NCBI RefSeq assembly: GCF_000002985.6
Contig: NC_003284.9
Location: 5,890,001-5,954,000, forward strand
Direction of reading: 5' to 3'
DNA from: Caenorhabditis elegans
Taxonomy: Eukaryota; Nematoda; Chromadorea; Rhabditida; Rhabditidae
DNA length: 64,000 bases
This document shows positions 63,458 to 64,000 of this stretch, piece by piece. Position numbers and translations under genes: made by a program. A model generated the notes under the pieces. It did no database searches and had not been told where the DNA came from. It worked only from the letters and a program-made list of their open reading frames with translations. How positions within the stretch are numbered: position 1 is the first letter of the stretch; every line of letters starts with the position of its first letter.

Positions 63458-63730
63458 ATGAGGCCTTCAGCCGTTGCAATGGGAAAACATTTTGGAAATT
63501 TGGGAAAAATGTATGGAGAGCATAGATTTGCATTGGCTCCAAACGAACAAAAAGCTTATAAAGGATTCTTCGATCAGGCATTTGTGAGAACCTTCAAAAC
63601 CTACGTTTGGGATCAATGGTACTACTACATTCCACAAACTATTGGTGCATATCTTCTCTACGATTGGGCCAAGAAGACAAATGTTGCTGCAAACCGCAAA
63701 AATCCAGCTGATTTTGCCAACGACGAATAA
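63458..63730 (+). CDS. Mitochondrial complex III subunit 8 (UQCRQ / QCR8)
   Basis: A single coding exon of 90 aa. The ubiquinol-cytochrome c reductase ubiquinone-binding subunit is a small single-helix protein of the inner membrane, part of the bc1 complex. Family hallmarks: GKHFGNLGKM near the N terminus (human GREFGNL), SPxEQxAY-like APNEQKAYKGFF, the membrane segment YYYIPQTIGAYLLYDWA and the terminal RKNPADFANDE (human RKNPAAYENDK). Length is close to the human 82 aa, with a short N-terminal extension (MRPSAVA). The start lies six bases after a TTTCAG acceptor, as in trans-spliced worm genes. A poly(A) signal AATAAA is at 63798-63803. It is divergent from the Ku80 candidate. Confidence 0.93.
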   Translation: MRPSAVAMGKHFGNLGKMYGEHRFALAPNEQKAYKGFFDQAFVRTFKTYVWDQWYYYIPQTIGAYLLYDWAKKTNVAANRKNPADFANDE

Positions 63731-64000
63731 CTTGTGGAAGAAGTTGGATTAGTTATTTCAATGTATTAATTGAAATCAACGTTGGAATTTTTTCTCAAAT
63801 AAAATGTATTACTAGAATCACAATGTGTTTTTGTACACAAGCATATCAAAATATGATTTACTTTAAAACTGCAGTACAAGAAAAAAAGCTAATTATTTTG
63901 TCAGCTGATAATGTTTTCATACGTAAAAAATCAGGCGGGAGAACTGCCAAAGTTAAGCAAGGAAATACCAGACTAAAGGATCAAATGCGGTATTCTAATG
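63731..64000. other. 3' UTR and flank at the window end
   Basis: AATAAA at 63798-63803 marks the end of the UQCRQ transcript. The last 150 bases show no coding pattern. Confidence 0.5.

Overview
The window is nematode DNA, almost certainly Caenorhabditis elegans or a very close relative. Introns are short and AT-rich with TTTCAG acceptors and GTAAGT/GTGAGT donors. Two genes encode worm neuropeptide precursors; one gives APHPSSALLVPYPRV, LYMARV and AFFYTPRI, which I recall as C. elegans NLP-44. The order egl-6-like receptor, long-chain acyl-CoA synthetase, mig-23-like NTPDase, Ku80 candidate and UQCRQ fits, from memory, the X-chromosome clones C46F4 and R07E4. Species and chromosome are therefore inferred, not proven.

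Left part (1-15.6 kb): a secreted carotenoid-oxygenase-family protein with a Thr-rich mucin-like tail (457-4420, +), a TBC1D16-type Rab GAP (7391-11961, +) and a one-peptide neuropeptide gene resembling DH31/calcitonin peptides (14670-14981, +).

Middle block (about 15.65-25.95 kb): nested repeats. In order there is a tRNA-derived SINE-like repeat, GC-rich palindromic spacers, five copies of a 227-bp repeat, a long foldback transposon with Tc4/Tc5 hallmarks (TAA target duplication inside CTAAG, long inverted arms), and a 26-bp satellite of about 99 copies. One arm of the foldback carries a 4601-bp bacterial Tn10 deletion derivative: two intact 1329-bp IS10 copies, tetD, tetC and a truncated tetA, flanked by a perfect 9-bp duplication. 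The Tn10 is best explained as a transposition that happened while the worm DNA was cloned in E. coli. Tn10 inserted into the foldback, and the foldback had inserted into the satellite spacer. The original empty site for the foldback is still present nearby at 16001-16030.

Right part (26-64 kb): a possible 80-aa gene (27033-27377, -), nlp-44 (29766-30217, +), about 11 kb with no supported gene, an EGL-6-like peptide GPCR with two alternative first exons (41122-44367, +), a small secreted EB-module protein (45777-46807, +), an ACSL-type synthetase (47960-54286, -), an ectonucleotidase-family NTPDase (56059-58849, -), a Ku80 candidate with a His-rich tail (59672-63170, -) and mitochondrial complex III subunit 8 (63458-63730, +), divergent from the Ku80 candidate. 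Several short foldback elements lie in introns and intergenic DNA.

No operon-like worm cluster is evident. The peptide genes and the peptide GPCR point to neuronal signalling; the other genes are metabolic, Golgi or DNA-repair genes. Exon boundaries were read by eye from splice consensus and reading-frame continuity, and have not been tested against transcripts.
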